NCBI RefSeq assembly: GCF_000340965.1
Contig: NZ_ANAY01000006.1
Coordinates: 124,001-188,000 of the forward strand
Length of the DNA stretch: 64,000 bases
Source: Nocardiopsis kunsanensis DSM 44524
GTDB taxonomy: Bacteria > Actinomycetota > Actinomycetes > Streptosporangiales > Streptosporangiaceae
Reading direction: 5' to 3'
In this document: piece after piece, positions 1 through 10,141 of the stretch
Layout of the letters: every line of letters begins with the position of its first letter
Position numbering within the stretch: the stretch's first letter is position 1
Notes under the pieces: model-generated
Databases searched by the model: none
Told to the model about the DNA's origin: nothing
What the model saw: only the letters and a program-made list of their open reading frames with translations
Program-made: the position numbers and the translations under genes

Positions 1-192
1 GTCGTCCACCCGGCGAGCGAACCCGTAGAGCACGTGGACGGAGGGGCGCCGGGCCGGAGGCAGCACACGTGTGGCCGTGAAGTAGGTCCGCCCGTGGTGC
101 GCGTGCAGGCCACGGCAGAGCAGGTAGTCGTCCCGGAGCGGGCCCGGCCCGATCCCGGCCGCGTCGAGCTCGGCCCTCGCTGTGTCCCTCAT
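1..192 (-). CDS. crtB: Phytoene synthase, N-terminal part (cut by window edge)
   Basis: Only the first 64 codons lie in the window. The peptide contains the conserved N-terminal block of squalene/phytoene synthases ([14 protein letters not shown] followed by [13 protein letters not shown]). The family joins two geranylgeranyl diphosphates head to head to give phytoene. The ATG at 192 overlaps the crtI stop (ATGA), so the two are probably translationally coupled, with crtB last of the visible crt genes. The Asp-rich catalytic motifs lie outside the window. Confidence 0.88.
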   Translation of the reverse strand, partial: MRDTARAELDAAGIGPGPLRDDYLLCRGLHAHHGRTYFTATRVLPPARRPSVHVLYGFARRVDD

Positions 193-1700
193 CCTCTGCC
201 CCGTTCCGACCGTTCGAGGATGCGGTGTGCCGCGAGTTTCCCGGAGACGAGCACGGTGGGCAGCCCGACGCCCGGTGTGGTACCGCAGCCCGCAAGAACC
301 GCGTTGCGCGTGCCTCGGACAGTGTTGCGTGGACGGAAGGGGCCGGTCTGGGCGAAGGTGTGTGCGAGCGAGAACGGTGTCCCGTACGCCATGCCCTGAC
401 GTTCCCAGTCGGCCGGGGTGACCAGCCGTTCGGCGCACACGGAGGAATCCAGCCCCTCCAGTCCCCTCTTCTCGAGTGTGGCCACGATGCGGTCCCGGTA
501 GCGCGGCCCCTCCCGGTCCCAGTCGATGCGTCCGGCACGCAGGTTCGGGGCGGGTGCGAGGACGTAGTGCAGGTGCCGTCCGGGTGGTGCGAGCGTGGGA
601 TCGGTGAGGGTCGGCCGGGTGACCAGCAGTGAGGGGTCGCTCATGGTGGTTCCGCCGTCGACGATCTCGGTGAAGGTGCGTTCCCAGTGGTGCCCGAACA
701 GGATCGTGTGGTGCGCGAGTCGGTCCCAGGTGCGGTCGGTCCCCAGGTGCAGCACCACGGCCGAGGGTGCGTAGCGGTGCGGGACCGGGCGGCGCGGCCG
801 GTGGCCCAGCATGCGGTACGCGTCGGGCAGGTCGTTGGTGAGGACGACGTGATCGCACGGCAGGCGTTCGCCGCGGTCGGTGTGCAGCGCGGCGATCCGG
901 TCGCCGTGCCTCTCCAGCCGCCGCACGGACGTGCCCAGGTGCACACGCGCGCCCGCCTCCGCGGCGGCCGAGGCCATGGCTGCTCCGACGGCCCGGAGCC
1001 CGCCCTCGGGGAAGTACACGCCCGCGACGGTGTCCATGTAGGCGATCACGGCGTAGGCGGCCAGGGCGCGCTGGGGCGGCACACCGGCGTAGAGGGCCTG
1101 GAAGGAGAAGAGGCGGCGCAGCCGCTCGTCCCGCAGATGTCGGCCGACTGCCGGGGCCCATCGGCCGAATCCGCCCATCGCGGCCAGGCGCACCAGGTCG
1201 GGGCCCAGCAGGTCCAGCGGTGAATCGAACTGGGCGTCGATGAACGAGCGCATCTCGATGCCGTACAGCCGGGTCAGCCGGTCCCTCAGACGCAGGTAAC
1301 CGACGGCTTCCTCGACCCCTGAGGTCCGGGCCACCTCGGCAGCCATCCGTGTGCGGTCGGTGTGGACGTCGATCGATGAGCCGTCGGCGTAGAAAGCCCG
1401 GTAGGCGGGGTGCAACGGGATCAGTTCCAGCCTGTCGTGCACCGAGTCCCCGACCGCCCGGAAGGCCTCGTCCAGCAGTTCGGGCATGGTGAGGACCGTC
1501 GGTCCGGTGTCCACACGGAAGCCGTCCATGTCCAAGCGCCCGGCCCTGCCTCCGGGATGGTCCTGGCGTTCGACCACGTCGACCTCGTAGCCGGCTCCGG
1601 ACAGGTGGAGCGCGCAGGCCAGGCCGGACAGCCCCGCACCCACCACGGCGACCCGTGCGCGGCGGCCGGCCGTCCCCGTGGCGGGGCGTCCGCAGTTCAC
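189..1700 (-). CDS. crtI: Phytoene desaturase (CrtI family)
   Basis: 503 residues from a GTG start at 1700. The N terminus has a Rossmann FAD-binding motif ([19 protein letters not shown]) followed by the [11 protein letters not shown] stretch typical of CrtI desaturases. The C terminus has the dinucleotide-binding signature around [20 protein letters not shown]. It introduces double bonds into phytoene during carotenoid synthesis. I chose the GTG at 1700 because it overlaps the crtE stop (GTGA) and leaves a normal short lead before the FAD motif; the longer frame to 1805 would run deep into crtE. Number of desaturation steps cannot be read from sequence. Confidence 0.9.
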   Translation of the reverse strand: MNCGRPATGTAGRRARVAVVGAGLSGLACALHLSGAGYEVDVVERQDHPGGRAGRLDMDGFRVDTGPTVLTMPELLDEAFRAVGDSVHDRLELIPLHPAYRAFYADGSSIDVHTDRTRMAAEVARTSGVEEAVGYLRLRDRLTRLYGIEMRSFIDAQFDSPLDLLGPDLVRLAAMGGFGRWAPAVGRHLRDERLRRLFSFQALYAGVPPQRALAAYAVIAYMDTVAGVYFPEGGLRAVGAAMASAAAEAGARVHLGTSVRRLERHGDRIAALHTDRGERLPCDHVVLTNDLPDAYRMLGHRPRRPVPHRYAPSAVVLHLGTDRTWDRLAHHTILFGHHWERTFTEIVDGGTTMSDPSLLVTRPTLTDPTLAPPGRHLHYVLAPAPNLRAGRIDWDREGPRYRDRIVATLEKRGLEGLDSSVCAERLVTPADWERQGMAYGTPFSLAHTFAQTGPFRPRNTVRGTRNAVLAGCGTTPGVGLPTVLVSGKLAAHRILERSERGRG

Positions 1701-2800
1701 GGCGTTCCCGCTGCACGGGCGAACTCGTCCAGTCCCGCCCGGACGGCCGGTGGCAGGCCGATGCGGTCCAGGTGTGCGATCCCGGATCCGGCGAGCTCGG
1801 CGCATCTGTGCTCCACGTGTTCGCGTGCGCCCACCCGTTCCAGGGCACGGGCGGCCTCTGCGACCGGGGCACCCTCGTGACCGACCGCCCGCAGGGTCTC
1901 GATGGCACGGCGGTCACCCTGGCGTTCGGCGAGTTCGGTCCCCATCGCCAGGAGCAGGGTGGTCTTGCCCTCGCGCAGATCCTCACCGCCGGGCCGTCCG
2001 GTGGTGCCGGTGGTGCCGAAGACGTCGCGCAGGTCGTCGCGCAGTTGGAAGGCCACACCCACGACAGCTCCGTAGGAGCGCAGGGCGGCAACGGTCCCAT
2101 CGGGGGCTCCCGCCATGGCCGCACCCAGATGCAGGGGGCGTTCGACGGTGTAGGAAGCGGTCTTGAGCCGGTCGATCCGCAGCGCGGCCTCAGCGTTCCG
2201 CGAGCCCTGTGCTTGCGCGTTCAGGTCGAGGAACTGTCCCACGACCATCTCGGTGCGCATCTGCCGCCAGACACCGCGGGCCTCACGGGCGCCAGGCAGC
2301 TCTTCCAGGGCTTCGGCCACCAGGTCGTCGGCCCGCACCAGGGCCAGGTCGCCGGCGAGGACCGCCATGGAGATCCCGTGCCGGTCGGGGTCCCCGAGGA
2401 GGCCGCGGTCGCGATGGGCCCGCGCATGGGCCACGTGGCACGAGGGGGCGCCGCGCCGGTGCTCGGCCCGGTCCATGATGTCGTCGTGGATCAACGCGAA
2501 ACAGTGGAGCAGTTCCAGTGCCGCGCATGCGCGCAGGGCGGCGCCGCCGAGGTGGCCCTCGGCGGCGCCGCCGCCGACCGTCCATCCCCACCAGGCCAGG
2601 ACCGAGCGCATGCGTCGTCCGCCCCCGCGTGCGAAGTCGGCCAGCGGGACGACCAGGTCGGCGGCGCAGTCGGCGTCCAGGCCGCGCACCGCCGAGACGA
2701 GTTCGTCGAGGGTGCGTCCCAGGAGGCGGTCCACGGCCGCCCGGGTCTCCTCGCGGTGCACTGGCCGTGACGCTCCGGGGCTCTTTCCCATGGCCTTCAC
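1697..2800 (-). CDS. crtE: Geranylgeranyl diphosphate synthase (polyprenyl synthetase)
   Basis: About 367 residues. It carries the two Asp-rich motifs of trans-isoprenyl diphosphate synthases: [12 protein letters not shown] (first DDxxD) and [12 protein letters not shown] (second), with GKTTLLL just after the second. It makes the C20 precursor for CrtB. Start choice is uncertain: GTG at 2800 has a GGGGGTG ribosome-site-like sequence 6 bases upstream, and ATG at 2791 is the alternative. It is first in a crtE-crtI-crtB run with 4-base overlaps. Isoprenoid precursors would come from the MEP pathway, two genes of which lie at 49630-53687. Confidence 0.87.
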   Translation of the reverse strand: MKAMGKSPGASRPVHREETRAAVDRLLGRTLDELVSAVRGLDADCAADLVVPLADFARGGGRRMRSVLAWWGWTVGGGAAEGHLGGAALRACAALELLHCFALIHDDIMDRAEHRRGAPSCHVAHARAHRDRGLLGDPDRHGISMAVLAGDLALVRADDLVAEALEELPGAREARGVWRQMRTEMVVGQFLDLNAQAQGSRNAEAALRIDRLKTASYTVERPLHLGAAMAGAPDGTVAALRSYGAVVGVAFQLRDDLRDVFGTTGTTGRPGGEDLREGKTTLLLAMGTELAERQGDRRAIETLRAVGHEGAPVAEAARALERVGAREHVEHRCAELAGSGIAHLDRIGLPPAVRAGLDEFARAAGTP

Positions 2801-3264
2801 GATGAGCACCCCCAAACTCGCCACCCGGGTGCTTCCCCGGAGGTTCCCCGTGAGTCGAACTATCGCACCCGCCGTACGTAAAAGCGTGCTGCGAACCACG
2901 GCAGTGTCCAAGTCCGCGCCGAGGCGGCGAGGGGATGCCCGTTTCCACGGCCTCCGCGGAGGGTGTGTGCACCCTTTTCTCCAGCGCACAGCCGCTCGAT
3001 CCTGTTGGCCGGCCGGCCAGGGCGCCGACCGGCCAGGGTTCGGGGACGGAGTCCCCTTGACACCTCAGGAGGTGAATGGCTACTGACCAGGCGTCATGTC
3101 GGACAAATTCCGAACACTCCACGCTCTACCTCGCGCTTTACGTCTGAGCGCAGGAGATCTAACATCCCTGCGGACCATAAGCTCTGCCGGCAGCAGGCCG
3201 GCCCGTAACCAGACCACCCGTTCAAGGGATCCACAACACCGATCGGGGCTGGGAAGGAGCCACC
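2801..3264. promoter_or_regulatory. Divergent control region between crtE and the BCCT transporter
   Basis: 464 bases between divergent genes. On the crtE side two palindromes overlap: CCTCCGCGGAGG at 2951-2962 and GGGTG-TGTG-CACCC at 2961-2974. On the transporter side a TTGACA hexamer at 3057-3062 is followed by a 6-2-6 palindrome CACCTCAGGAGGTG at 3061-3074, and there is a TCGGA-N5-TCCGA inverted repeat at 3099-3113. A possible 23-codon reading frame starts at ATG 3076, three bases after GGAGGTGA, and stops at 3147. It may be a leader peptide or chance. None of these sites could be assigned to a known regulator. Confidence 0.4.
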
Positions 3265-4872
3265 ATCTCATCCCTGCGTACCTACATAAGAGAAAAAACG
3301 AACCCAGCGGTCTTCGGCATCTCGGGGATCGTGATCCTCGCCTTCATCGTCCTGGGCGTGGTTTTCACCGACCCCATGCTGGAGGCCACTGAGAGCACCC
3401 GGACCTGGCTGGGCGAGAAGCTCGGCTGGGTCTACGTCCTGTCCACGACCTTCTTCGTCGGCACGGCGATCTTCCTCATGTTCAGCCGCTACGGGAGGAT
3501 CCGACTGGGGCCCGACGACTCACGGCCCGCGTTCGGCACACTTGCCTGGTTCGCCATGCTGTTCACCACCGGCATGGGAATCGGCCTGGTGTTCTGGGGG
3601 GTCGCCGAGCCGATCGAGCACCTGCACGGCCCCCGTTCGGCCGACCTCGTGGTTCCCGAGGGCGAAACGCCCCCACCCGAGGGGGCCACCGAATCAGTGG
3701 CCCTGACTTTCTTCCACTGGGGCCTGCACCCCTGGGCCGTCTACATCGCGCTCGGTGTCTCCCTCGGATACTTCGCCTACCGCAAGGGGCTGCCGCTGCG
3801 CCCCGCCTCGGCGCTGTACCCGCTCATCGGTGACCGTGCCTTCGGCTGGCCCGGCAACCTGGTCGACATCCTGGCCGTCTTCGGCACCATCTTCGGCATG
3901 GCGACCTCGCTCGGTCTGGGCACACTGCAGATCAACGGTGGCCTGAACTCGGTCTTCGGGATCCCGATCAACAATGCCGTGCAGACGCTCATCATCATCG
4001 TCATCACCGCCGTTGCGCTCTTCAGCGTGCTCTCGGGCATCGACAAGGGCCTGCGCCGCCTCTCGGTGATCAACCTGTGGCTGGCGTTCATCTTCCTGGT
4101 CTTCGTCTTCGCGGTCGGCCCGAAGTTGTGGATCATCAGCACCATGACCACCGGTGCGGGCGAGTACCTGGCGAACGTGGTGCCGTGGAGCCTGTCCTTC
4201 CCGAACCCCGCATCCGATGCCCTGGCCGCCGAATGGACACAGGCCTGGACCATCTTCTACTGGGGTTGGTGGATCTCCTGGGCGCCCTTCGTGGGGATCT
4301 TCCTGGCCCGCATCTCCTACGGCCGCACCATCCGCGAGTTCATCATCGGTGCGCTCTTCGCGCCCACCGCCGTCGGCATCCTGTGGTTCGGCGTGTTCGG
4401 TGGTTCCGGCCTCTACTACGAGCTCTTCGAGGGCGGTGGTTTTGCCGGGGGCGACGAGGCCGAGGCAGCCTTCCACCTGCTGGACCTCCTGCCGATCGGC
4501 GGCGTGGTGGCCACCTTGGCAGCTGCTTTCCTCATCGTCATCGTCGCGATCTTCTTCATCACCTCCGCGGACTCCGGCTCGTTGGTGGTGGACATGCTCA
4601 CCAACGGGGGCTCCCGCAACGCCTCCAGGATCCAGCGCGGGTTCTGGGCAGTGGCCCTGGGAGCCGTCACACTCATCCTGTTGACATTGGGTGGCGAGGA
4701 CGCATTGTCCGCGCTCCAGGCAGCATCGGTGACCACCGGACTGCCCTTCGCCATCGTCCTCATCCTGATGCTCGCGGGCCTGTTCAAGGGGTTGGGATCC
4801 GAATCCCGGCCCGGCGCCCCCAAACGCAGCCGGGCCGAGGACCGATTGAGCGGTAAGTCGGTCGGGGACTGA
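3265..4872 (+). CDS. BCCT-family betaine/choline transporter, probable ATC start
   Basis: About 535 residues with roughly 12 membrane segments. It has the family motifs GIGLVFWGVAEPIEHL and the long signature around WWISWAPFVGIFLARISYGR plus TIREF. BCCT carriers import quaternary ammonium osmoprotectants such as glycine betaine, carnitine or choline, driven by Na+ or H+; the substrate cannot be told. The first conventional start is GTG at 3331, which has no good ribosome site and cuts into the first membrane segment. In frame upstream, ATC at 3265 lies 5 bases after AAGGAG (3254-3259) and gives a natural N terminus (xSSLRTYIREKTNPAVFGIS). I therefore use the rare ATC start. Hsp20 follows 61 bases downstream. 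Confidence 0.85.
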   Translation: MSSLRTYIREKTNPAVFGISGIVILAFIVLGVVFTDPMLEATESTRTWLGEKLGWVYVLSTTFFVGTAIFLMFSRYGRIRLGPDDSRPAFGTLAWFAMLFTTGMGIGLVFWGVAEPIEHLHGPRSADLVVPEGETPPPEGATESVALTFFHWGLHPWAVYIALGVSLGYFAYRKGLPLRPASALYPLIGDRAFGWPGNLVDILAVFGTIFGMATSLGLGTLQINGGLNSVFGIPINNAVQTLIIIVITAVALFSVLSGIDKGLRRLSVINLWLAFIFLVFVFAVGPKLWIISTMTTGAGEYLANVVPWSLSFPNPASDALAAEWTQAWTIFYWGWWISWAPFVGIFLARISYGRTIREFIIGALFAPTAVGILWFGVFGGSGLYYELFEGGGFAGGDEAEAAFHLLDLLPIGGVVATLAAAFLIVIVAIFFITSADSGSLVVDMLTNGGSRNASRIQRGFWAVALGAVTLILLTLGGEDALSALQAASVTTGLPFAIVLILMLAGLFKGLGSESRPGAPKRSRAEDRLSGKSVGD

Positions 4873-4933
4873 TATTCCGAACGGAACCCGCACACGACCG
4901 GCGCACAGCGGCCTCTGAGGAAAGGAGGGAACA

Positions 4934-5419
4934 ATGGCACGGAGAAAGTTCAGCAACCCCTTCCACGGGGTGGCGGACATGATCACCGAGATGAACCGGA
5001 TGTCCGACTCGATCTCCGCGATCGAGACGACACAGGCGGGTGAGCGCGAACGCGGGTTCGCCGATGCCTGGAGCCCGGCGACGGACATCCTCGCCAAGGG
5101 CACCGACCTGATCGTCCGGTGCGAACTGCCCGGCACCTACGACAAGGACGTCGCGGTCAGCCTCGCGAACGGTGTCCTGGTCATCAGCGGTGAGCGGCAC
5201 CGCGAGGAGGACGAGAGCGCGCAGTACTACACCTCCGAGCGGTTCATGGGCTCGTTCCGGCGGGAGATCAGCCTGCCGGAGGGCATCGAGGAGGACGACA
5301 TCGAGGCCGCCTACGGGGACGGTCTCCTGGAGGTCGTCGTGCACGGTGCAGCCCACACCGGCGGCCCGCAGGAGATCACGATCAAGAAGCGCGGGCGCCC
5401 CCGGGGCCAGCGCCTCTGA
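4934..5419 (+). CDS. Hsp20/alpha-crystallin small heat-shock protein
   Basis: 161 residues with an alpha-crystallin domain at about 45-150 (SPATDILAKGTDLIVRCELPG; VSLANGVLVISGERH; ISLPEGIEEDDIEAAYGDGLLEVVV). Small Hsps hold unfolding proteins without using ATP. AGGAGG sits 6 bases before the ATG. It lies only 61 bases after the osmoprotectant transporter and may be cotranscribed with it. I saw no clear HAIR or CIRCE operator in that gap. A strong hairpin follows. Confidence 0.92.
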   Translation: MARRKFSNPFHGVADMITEMNRMSDSISAIETTQAGERERGFADAWSPATDILAKGTDLIVRCELPGTYDKDVAVSLANGVLVISGERHREEDESAQYYTSERFMGSFRREISLPEGIEEDDIEAAYGDGLLEVVVHGAAHTGGPQEITIKKRGRPRGQRL

Positions 5420-5428
5420 GGGCCTCCG

Positions 5429-5483
5429 CACACGACGGTGCCCGGACCGATCCTCGGATCGGTCCGGGCACCGTTCTCGTGTG
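5429..5483. terminator. Bidirectional hairpin between hsp20 and the M16 peptidase
   Basis: Long inverted repeat with arms reading CGGTGCCCGGACCGATCC and its complement, extended outward by CACACGA/TCGTGTG. It lies between convergent genes, so it can terminate both. There is no T-run, as is usual for high-GC actinomycetes. Confidence 0.85.
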
Positions 5484-5492
5484 CCGGTCCGG

Positions 5493-6827
5493 TCAGAACT
5501 CACGTCCCTCGTCGTAGGGGCCGATGACGGCGAGGGCCCGCGGACGGTTGAGCAGGTCGGCGGCGACCTCGGCGACGTCGGCCTCGGTGACCGAGTCCAG
5601 ACGGGCCAGGTCCTCGTCGACCGAGTAGTGGCGGGGCTGGTTGAGCTCGTGCGAGAGGATGCGCCCCATACGCGCGTTGGTGCCCTCGCTGCCGAGCACC
5701 ATCGCACCGCGGATCTGGCCCTTGGCACGGCTGAGCTCCTCGGAGGTCAGGCCGGAGGAGGCCACCTTCCCGAGCTCCTCACGGCACACCCCGATGACCT
5801 CGTCGATCTTGTCGGGCAGGCAGCCGGCGTAGATCTGGAACGACCCGGTGTCGGCGTAGGACATGTGGAAGGCCTGGACCGCGTAGGCCAGACCACGCTT
5901 CTCCCGCACTTCCTGGAACAGCCTCGAGGACATTCCGCCGCCCAGTGCGGCGCTGAGAAGCCTCAGGGCGTACCAGCGCGGGTCGAGCCGGGTCATCCCC
6001 TCCATCCCCATCAACAGGTGCGCCTGCTCCGTGTCACGGGAACGCAGGACGGTCCCCCCGTGCACGGGGACGGAGGGTTCGGACGGGCGCGGGCGGGAGG
6101 GCCGGGCGTCCCCGGCGGCGGCGAGCCGGTCGGCGAACATCTCCCGTACCCGCTCGACGAGTTCGGCGTGGTCCAGGCTGCCGGCGGCGGTGACGACGAG
6201 CTCGCCGGGCACGTAGGCGTCCCGGTACTGCTCCATGATGCGTTCGCGCGGCAGGGCCCGGATGGTGTCGATGGTGCCGAGGATCGGACGGGCCAACGGG
6301 GAGGTGCCGTAGAACTTCTCGGCGAAGACGTCGTCGACCAGGTCGGCGGGCTCGTCCTCGTACATGGCGATCTCCTCGAGGATCACCCCGCGCTCGGTCT
6401 CCACCTCCTCCGGGTCGAGGGTGGAGTTGGCGACCATGTCACCGATGACGTCGACGGCCAGGGGCAGGTCGCGGTCGAGTACCTTCGCGTAGTAGCAGGT
6501 GTGCTCCTTGGTGGTGTAGGCGTTGTGGTCGGCGCCCACACTGTCGAGCTCGGCAGCGATGTCGAGCGGGGAGCGCCGCGGGGTGCCCTTGAAGAGCAGG
6601 TGCTCCAGGAAGTGCGCCGAACCCGCGTGTGCGGCGTCCTCGTCACGCGAGCCCGTGGTCGCCGAGATCCCGAACGCCGCCGACCGGACGCCGGGCACGC
6701 TCTCGGAGAGCACACGCAGGCCGCCGGGCAGCACGGTCCGCCGGACCAGTCCGGAGCCGCCCGTGGGCTCCATCAGGGTCACGGTCGAACCCGGCTCCTG
6801 TTCGGCTGCGATGGGCACAGAGCTCAT
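5493..6827 (-). CDS. M16-family zinc peptidase (processing-peptidase-like)
   Basis: 444 residues. The inverted zinc motif HFLEH is at about residues 72-76 and a third ligand Glu is about residue 152 (ERGVILEEIAMYEDEP), the expected HxxEH-x76-E arrangement. M16 enzymes cleave short peptides inside a clamshell formed by two related halves. The ATG at 6827 is preceded by AAGAGG. In actinomycetes this gene commonly follows pnp, as here, 169 bases away. The natural substrate is unknown. Confidence 0.9.
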   Translation of the reverse strand: MSSVPIAAEQEPGSTVTLMEPTGGSGLVRRTVLPGGLRVLSESVPGVRSAAFGISATTGSRDEDAAHAGSAHFLEHLLFKGTPRRSPLDIAAELDSVGADHNAYTTKEHTCYYAKVLDRDLPLAVDVIGDMVANSTLDPEEVETERGVILEEIAMYEDEPADLVDDVFAEKFYGTSPLARPILGTIDTIRALPRERIMEQYRDAYVPGELVVTAAGSLDHAELVERVREMFADRLAAAGDARPSRPRPSEPSVPVHGGTVLRSRDTEQAHLLMGMEGMTRLDPRWYALRLLSAALGGGMSSRLFQEVREKRGLAYAVQAFHMSYADTGSFQIYAGCLPDKIDEVIGVCREELGKVASSGLTSEELSRAKGQIRGAMVLGSEGTNARMGRILSHELNQPRHYSVDEDLARLDSVTEADVAEVAADLLNRPRALAVIGPYDEGREF

Positions 6828-6937
6828 GAAACCTCTTCTTCGTCTCGCGGGGGAATCGTGCGGGGTCCTCCGGGACCCGTGTGGCCCGGTGGCCCGTGGC
6901 GTGGCCCCGTCGGACCACAGGACCGTCGAAAACACGT

Positions 6938-6982
6938 GTCGGGGGCGGCCGTACCCGTGCAGGATACGGCCGCCCCCGTGGC
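6938..6982 (-). terminator. Terminator hairpin after pnp
   Basis: Inverted repeat with arms GGGGGCGGCCGTA and TACGGCCGCCCCC around an 11-base loop, just past the pnp stop codon and before the peptidase gene. Confidence 0.75.
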
Positions 6983-6996
6983 GTCGTGCCGTCCGA

Positions 6997-9309
6997 TCAG
7001 GTGTTCTCGGAGCGGCTCGCGCTGCGGCGGCGACGGCGGCGCGGGGCGGCCTCGTCCTTGCCGTTGTCCTTGGTCTCGTCCTTGCTGCTGTCCTCGCCCT
7101 TGCCGTTGTCGGCGGGACCGTCGTCGGCCTTGACGGCCTCGGACTCCACGACCTCGACCGGGACCAGCGACAGCTTGCCGCGGTCGTCGATCTCACGGAT
7201 CTCGACCTGGATCTTCTCGCCGATGCCGATGACGTCGTCGAGGTTCTCGATGCGCTGGCCGCCGTGCAGCTTACGGATCTGCGAGATGTGCAGCAGACCG
7301 TCCTTGCCGGGCAGCAGCGAGACGAACGCACCGAACGTGGTCGTCTTGACGACCGTGCCCAGGTAACGGTCGCCGACCTCGGGCATCGTCGGGTTGGCGA
7401 TCTGGTTGATGGTGTCCCGTGCGGCCTCGGCGGAGGGGCCGTCGGTGGCACCGATGTAGATCGTGCCGTCGTCCTCGATGGTGATGTCGGCGCCGGTGTC
7501 GTCCTGGATCGAGTTGATCATCTTGCCCTTGGGGCCGATGACCTCGCCGATCTTCTCGGTCGGGACCTGGACGGTCAGGATGCGCGGGGCGTGCGGGCTC
7601 ATCTCGGCCGGACGCTCGATGGCCTCCTGCATGACGTCGAGGATGGCCAGGCGGGCGCCACGGGCCTGCTGCAGGGCCAGGCTCAGCTGCTCGGCGGGGA
7701 TGCCGTCGAGCTTGGTGTCCAGCTGCAGTGCGGTGATGAGCTCGCGGGTACCGGCGACCTTGAAGTCCATGTCGCCGAAGGCGTCCTCGGCGCCGAGGAT
7801 GTCGGTCAGCGTGACGAACTGGTCGCCCTCGCTGATCAGGCCCATCGCGATGCCCGAGACCATCTCCTTCAGCGGCACGCCGGCCGCCATCAGGGACATG
7901 GTGGAGGCGCAGACCGAGCCCATCGACGTGGAGCCGTTGGAGCCCAGCGCCTCGGAGACCTGGCGGATCGCGTAGGGGAACTCCTCGCGCGAGGGCAGGA
8001 CCGGCAGCAGGGCGCGCTCGGCGAGGGCGCCGTGCCCGATCTCGCGCCGCTTGGGCGATCCCACCCGGCCGGTCTCACCGGTGGAGTAGGGCGGGAAGTT
8101 GTAGTTGTGCATGTAGCGCTTGGTCTTGTCCGGGTTGAGCGTGTCAACCGTCTGCTCCATGCGCAGCATGTTCAGGGTGGTGACACCCATGATCTGGGTC
8201 TCACCCCGCTCGAAGAGGGAGGAGCCGTGCACCCGCGGCAGCACGCCGACCTCGGCGCTGAGCTGGCGGATGTCCTTGGGGCCGCGGCCGTCGATACGGA
8301 CCTGGTCGCGCAGCACGCGCTCGCGCATGAGCTGCTTGCTCAACGAACGGAAGGCGGCGCCGATCTCCTTCTCGCGCCCCTCGAACTGCTCGGCGAGCCG
8401 CTCGGCGACCTCGTTCTTGACCTCGTCGAGCTGGTTCTCGCGCTCCTGCTTGTCGGCGATGGTGAGCGCCTTGGACAGGTCCTCGCGGACGGAGGCCTCC
8501 ACGGCCTCGTACACGTCGTCCTCGTGGTCCAGGAAGATCGGGAACTCGTCGGTCTCCCGGGCGGCCTGCTCGGCCACCGCGGCCTGGGCCTTGCACAGGA
8601 CCTTGATGAAGGGCTTGGCGGCTTCCAGGCCCTCTCCGATGGTCTGCTCGTTGGGGCCCACCGCGCCGTCGGAGACCAGCTGCAGGGTCTGCGGGGTGGA
8701 CTCGGCCTCGACCATCATGATGGCGACGTCGCCGTCCTCGAGCACCCGGCCGGCCACGACCATGTCGAAGGTGGCGTTCTGCAGCTCGGTGTGGGTCGGG
8801 AAACCCACCCACTGCCCGTCGACGAGGGCGACGCGCACGCCGCCGATCGGTCCGGAGAAGGGGATCCCGGAGAGCTGCGTCGACATCGAGGCGGCGTTGA
8901 TGGCCACGACGTCGTAGAGGTGCTCGGGGTGCAGGGCCAGGACCGTCTCCACGACCTGGATCTCGTTGCGCAGTCCCTTCTTGAAGGAGGGGCGCAGCGG
9001 CCGGTCGATGAGGCGGCAGGTGAGGACGGCGTCCTCGGAGGGCCGGCCCTCACGCCGGAAGAAGGAGCCGGGGATGCGGCCCGCGGCGTACATGCGCTCC
9101 TCGACGTCCACCGTCAGGGGGAAGAAGTCGAGGTTGTCCTTGGGGCGCTTCGAAGCGGTCGTGGCCGACAGGACGACGGTGTCGTCGTCCAGGTAGACCG
9201 TGGCCGAACCGGCGGCCTGGCGGGCCAGGCGCCCGGTCTCGAAGCGGATGGTGCGGGTACCGAAGCTGCCGTTGTCGATCACGGCTTCGGTTGAGTAAAC
9301 GCCCTCCAT
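6997..9309 (-). CDS. pnp: Polynucleotide phosphorylase / guanosine pentaphosphate synthetase
   Basis: 770 residues: two RNase PH domains flanking a helical linker, then a KH domain (about 580-640, [20 protein letters not shown]) and an S1 domain (about 650-720, [31 protein letters not shown]). The tail is basic ([12 protein letters not shown]). It is a phosphorolytic 3'-5' exoribonuclease and polymerase; the Streptomyces homologue is also called guanosine pentaphosphate synthetase. ATG 9309 has GGAGG 6 bases upstream. It lies downstream of rpsO, the standard bacterial order. Confidence 0.97.
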   Translation of the reverse strand: MEGVYSTEAVIDNGSFGTRTIRFETGRLARQAAGSATVYLDDDTVVLSATTASKRPKDNLDFFPLTVDVEERMYAAGRIPGSFFRREGRPSEDAVLTCRLIDRPLRPSFKKGLRNEIQVVETVLALHPEHLYDVVAINAASMSTQLSGIPFSGPIGGVRVALVDGQWVGFPTHTELQNATFDMVVAGRVLEDGDVAIMMVEAESTPQTLQLVSDGAVGPNEQTIGEGLEAAKPFIKVLCKAQAAVAEQAARETDEFPIFLDHEDDVYEAVEASVREDLSKALTIADKQERENQLDEVKNEVAERLAEQFEGREKEIGAAFRSLSKQLMRERVLRDQVRIDGRGPKDIRQLSAEVGVLPRVHGSSLFERGETQIMGVTTLNMLRMEQTVDTLNPDKTKRYMHNYNFPPYSTGETGRVGSPKRREIGHGALAERALLPVLPSREEFPYAIRQVSEALGSNGSTSMGSVCASTMSLMAAGVPLKEMVSGIAMGLISEGDQFVTLTDILGAEDAFGDMDFKVAGTRELITALQLDTKLDGIPAEQLSLALQQARGARLAILDVMQEAIERPAEMSPHAPRILTVQVPTEKIGEVIGPKGKMINSIQDDTGADITIEDDGTIYIGATDGPSAEAARDTINQIANPTMPEVGDRYLGTVVKTTTFGAFVSLLPGKDGLLHISQIRKLHGGQRIENLDDVIGIGEKIQVEIREIDDRGKLSLVPVEVVESEAVKADDGPADNGKGEDSSKDETKDNGKDEAAPRRRRRRSASRSENT

Positions 9310-9640
9310 GGGCGACCTCCTACTACACGTTTCGTGCCGGACGGGCATGGTGCCCGCCGACATCTCGGGTCGGTGCCCGTGTCCGTGCCCCGGAGTTGAT
9401 GACGACCGGTCATCGATCGAAGTCCTCGGCGTCCTGCGCCGGGGACCACTACCGAGGACCGGCCTCGACTCTGCGGCCGAGGAAGCAGATCACGGGCGTG
9501 TTCAGCGTCGTGTGCGGGTCGACGCGACCCACCGTGGTGGGTCTTGCAACACCTTACTAACAAAGAGGGAGTGGCCACGGCCACTCCCTCCCACAACACA
9601 CCAGGGGCCGGTTCTGATCCCAACCCCTGGTGGTCACGTC
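9310..9640. promoter_or_regulatory. rpsO-pnp intergenic region with two hairpins
   Basis: 331 bases without a gene. Two inverted repeats follow rpsO: the near-perfect palindrome GAGGGAGTGGCC-AC-GGCCACTCCCTC at 9566-9591 and CCAGGGG-N16-CCCCTGG at 9601-9630. In bacteria the rpsO-pnp gap typically holds the rpsO terminator and an RNase-processed pnp leader. These hairpins fit that role by position; that is an inference. I could not pick a convincing pnp promoter. Confidence 0.6.
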
Positions 9641-9910
9641 CTACCGGCGCAGGCCCAGGCGCTCGATGAGCGAGCGGTAACGGGTGATGTCCTGCTCCGC
9701 GACGTACTTGAGCAGACGTTTGCGGCGGCCGACCATGAGGAGCAGGCCACGGCGGCTGTGGTGATCCTGCTTGTGGGTCTTGAGGTGCTCGGTGAGCTGG
9801 GTGATCCGGTGAGTCATCACCGCGATCTGGACCTCGGGGGAGCCGGTGTCACCTTCGGTGATGCCGTACTCCTTGATGATCTGCTGCTTGGTGGCGGCGT
9901 CGATCGACAC
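9641..9910 (-). CDS. rpsO: 30S ribosomal protein S15
   Basis: 89 residues, the usual length for bS15/uS15. It includes the conserved [37 protein letters not shown] and [15 protein letters not shown] stretches that bind 16S rRNA helices 20-22. The start is GTG at 9910, six bases after AAGGAG. It sits between ribF and pnp. Confidence 0.97.
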   Translation of the reverse strand: MSIDAATKQQIIKEYGITEGDTGSPEVQIAVMTHRITQLTEHLKTHKQDHHSRRGLLLMVGRRKRLLKYVAEQDITRYRSLIERLGLRR

Positions 9911-10141
9911 GTCGCTCCTTCTCGTGATTCGGTACGCGGGAAGACTCCGGGGCCAGAGCCCCGGATCCGGACACGGCGACCGCGCGTACGAACAGTCACC
10001 GTCGCGTGTGCGTGCGGCCCGGCGCCGATCGGTCCGGTTGATCCGCTCCCCGGCGGAGCACGCCATGGGGGCACACGTGAACGTCTCGACCTTACCGCAG
10101 CGGGGGCAGTGCTCGCGCCCAGTGCACTGGTGCGACGGGCC

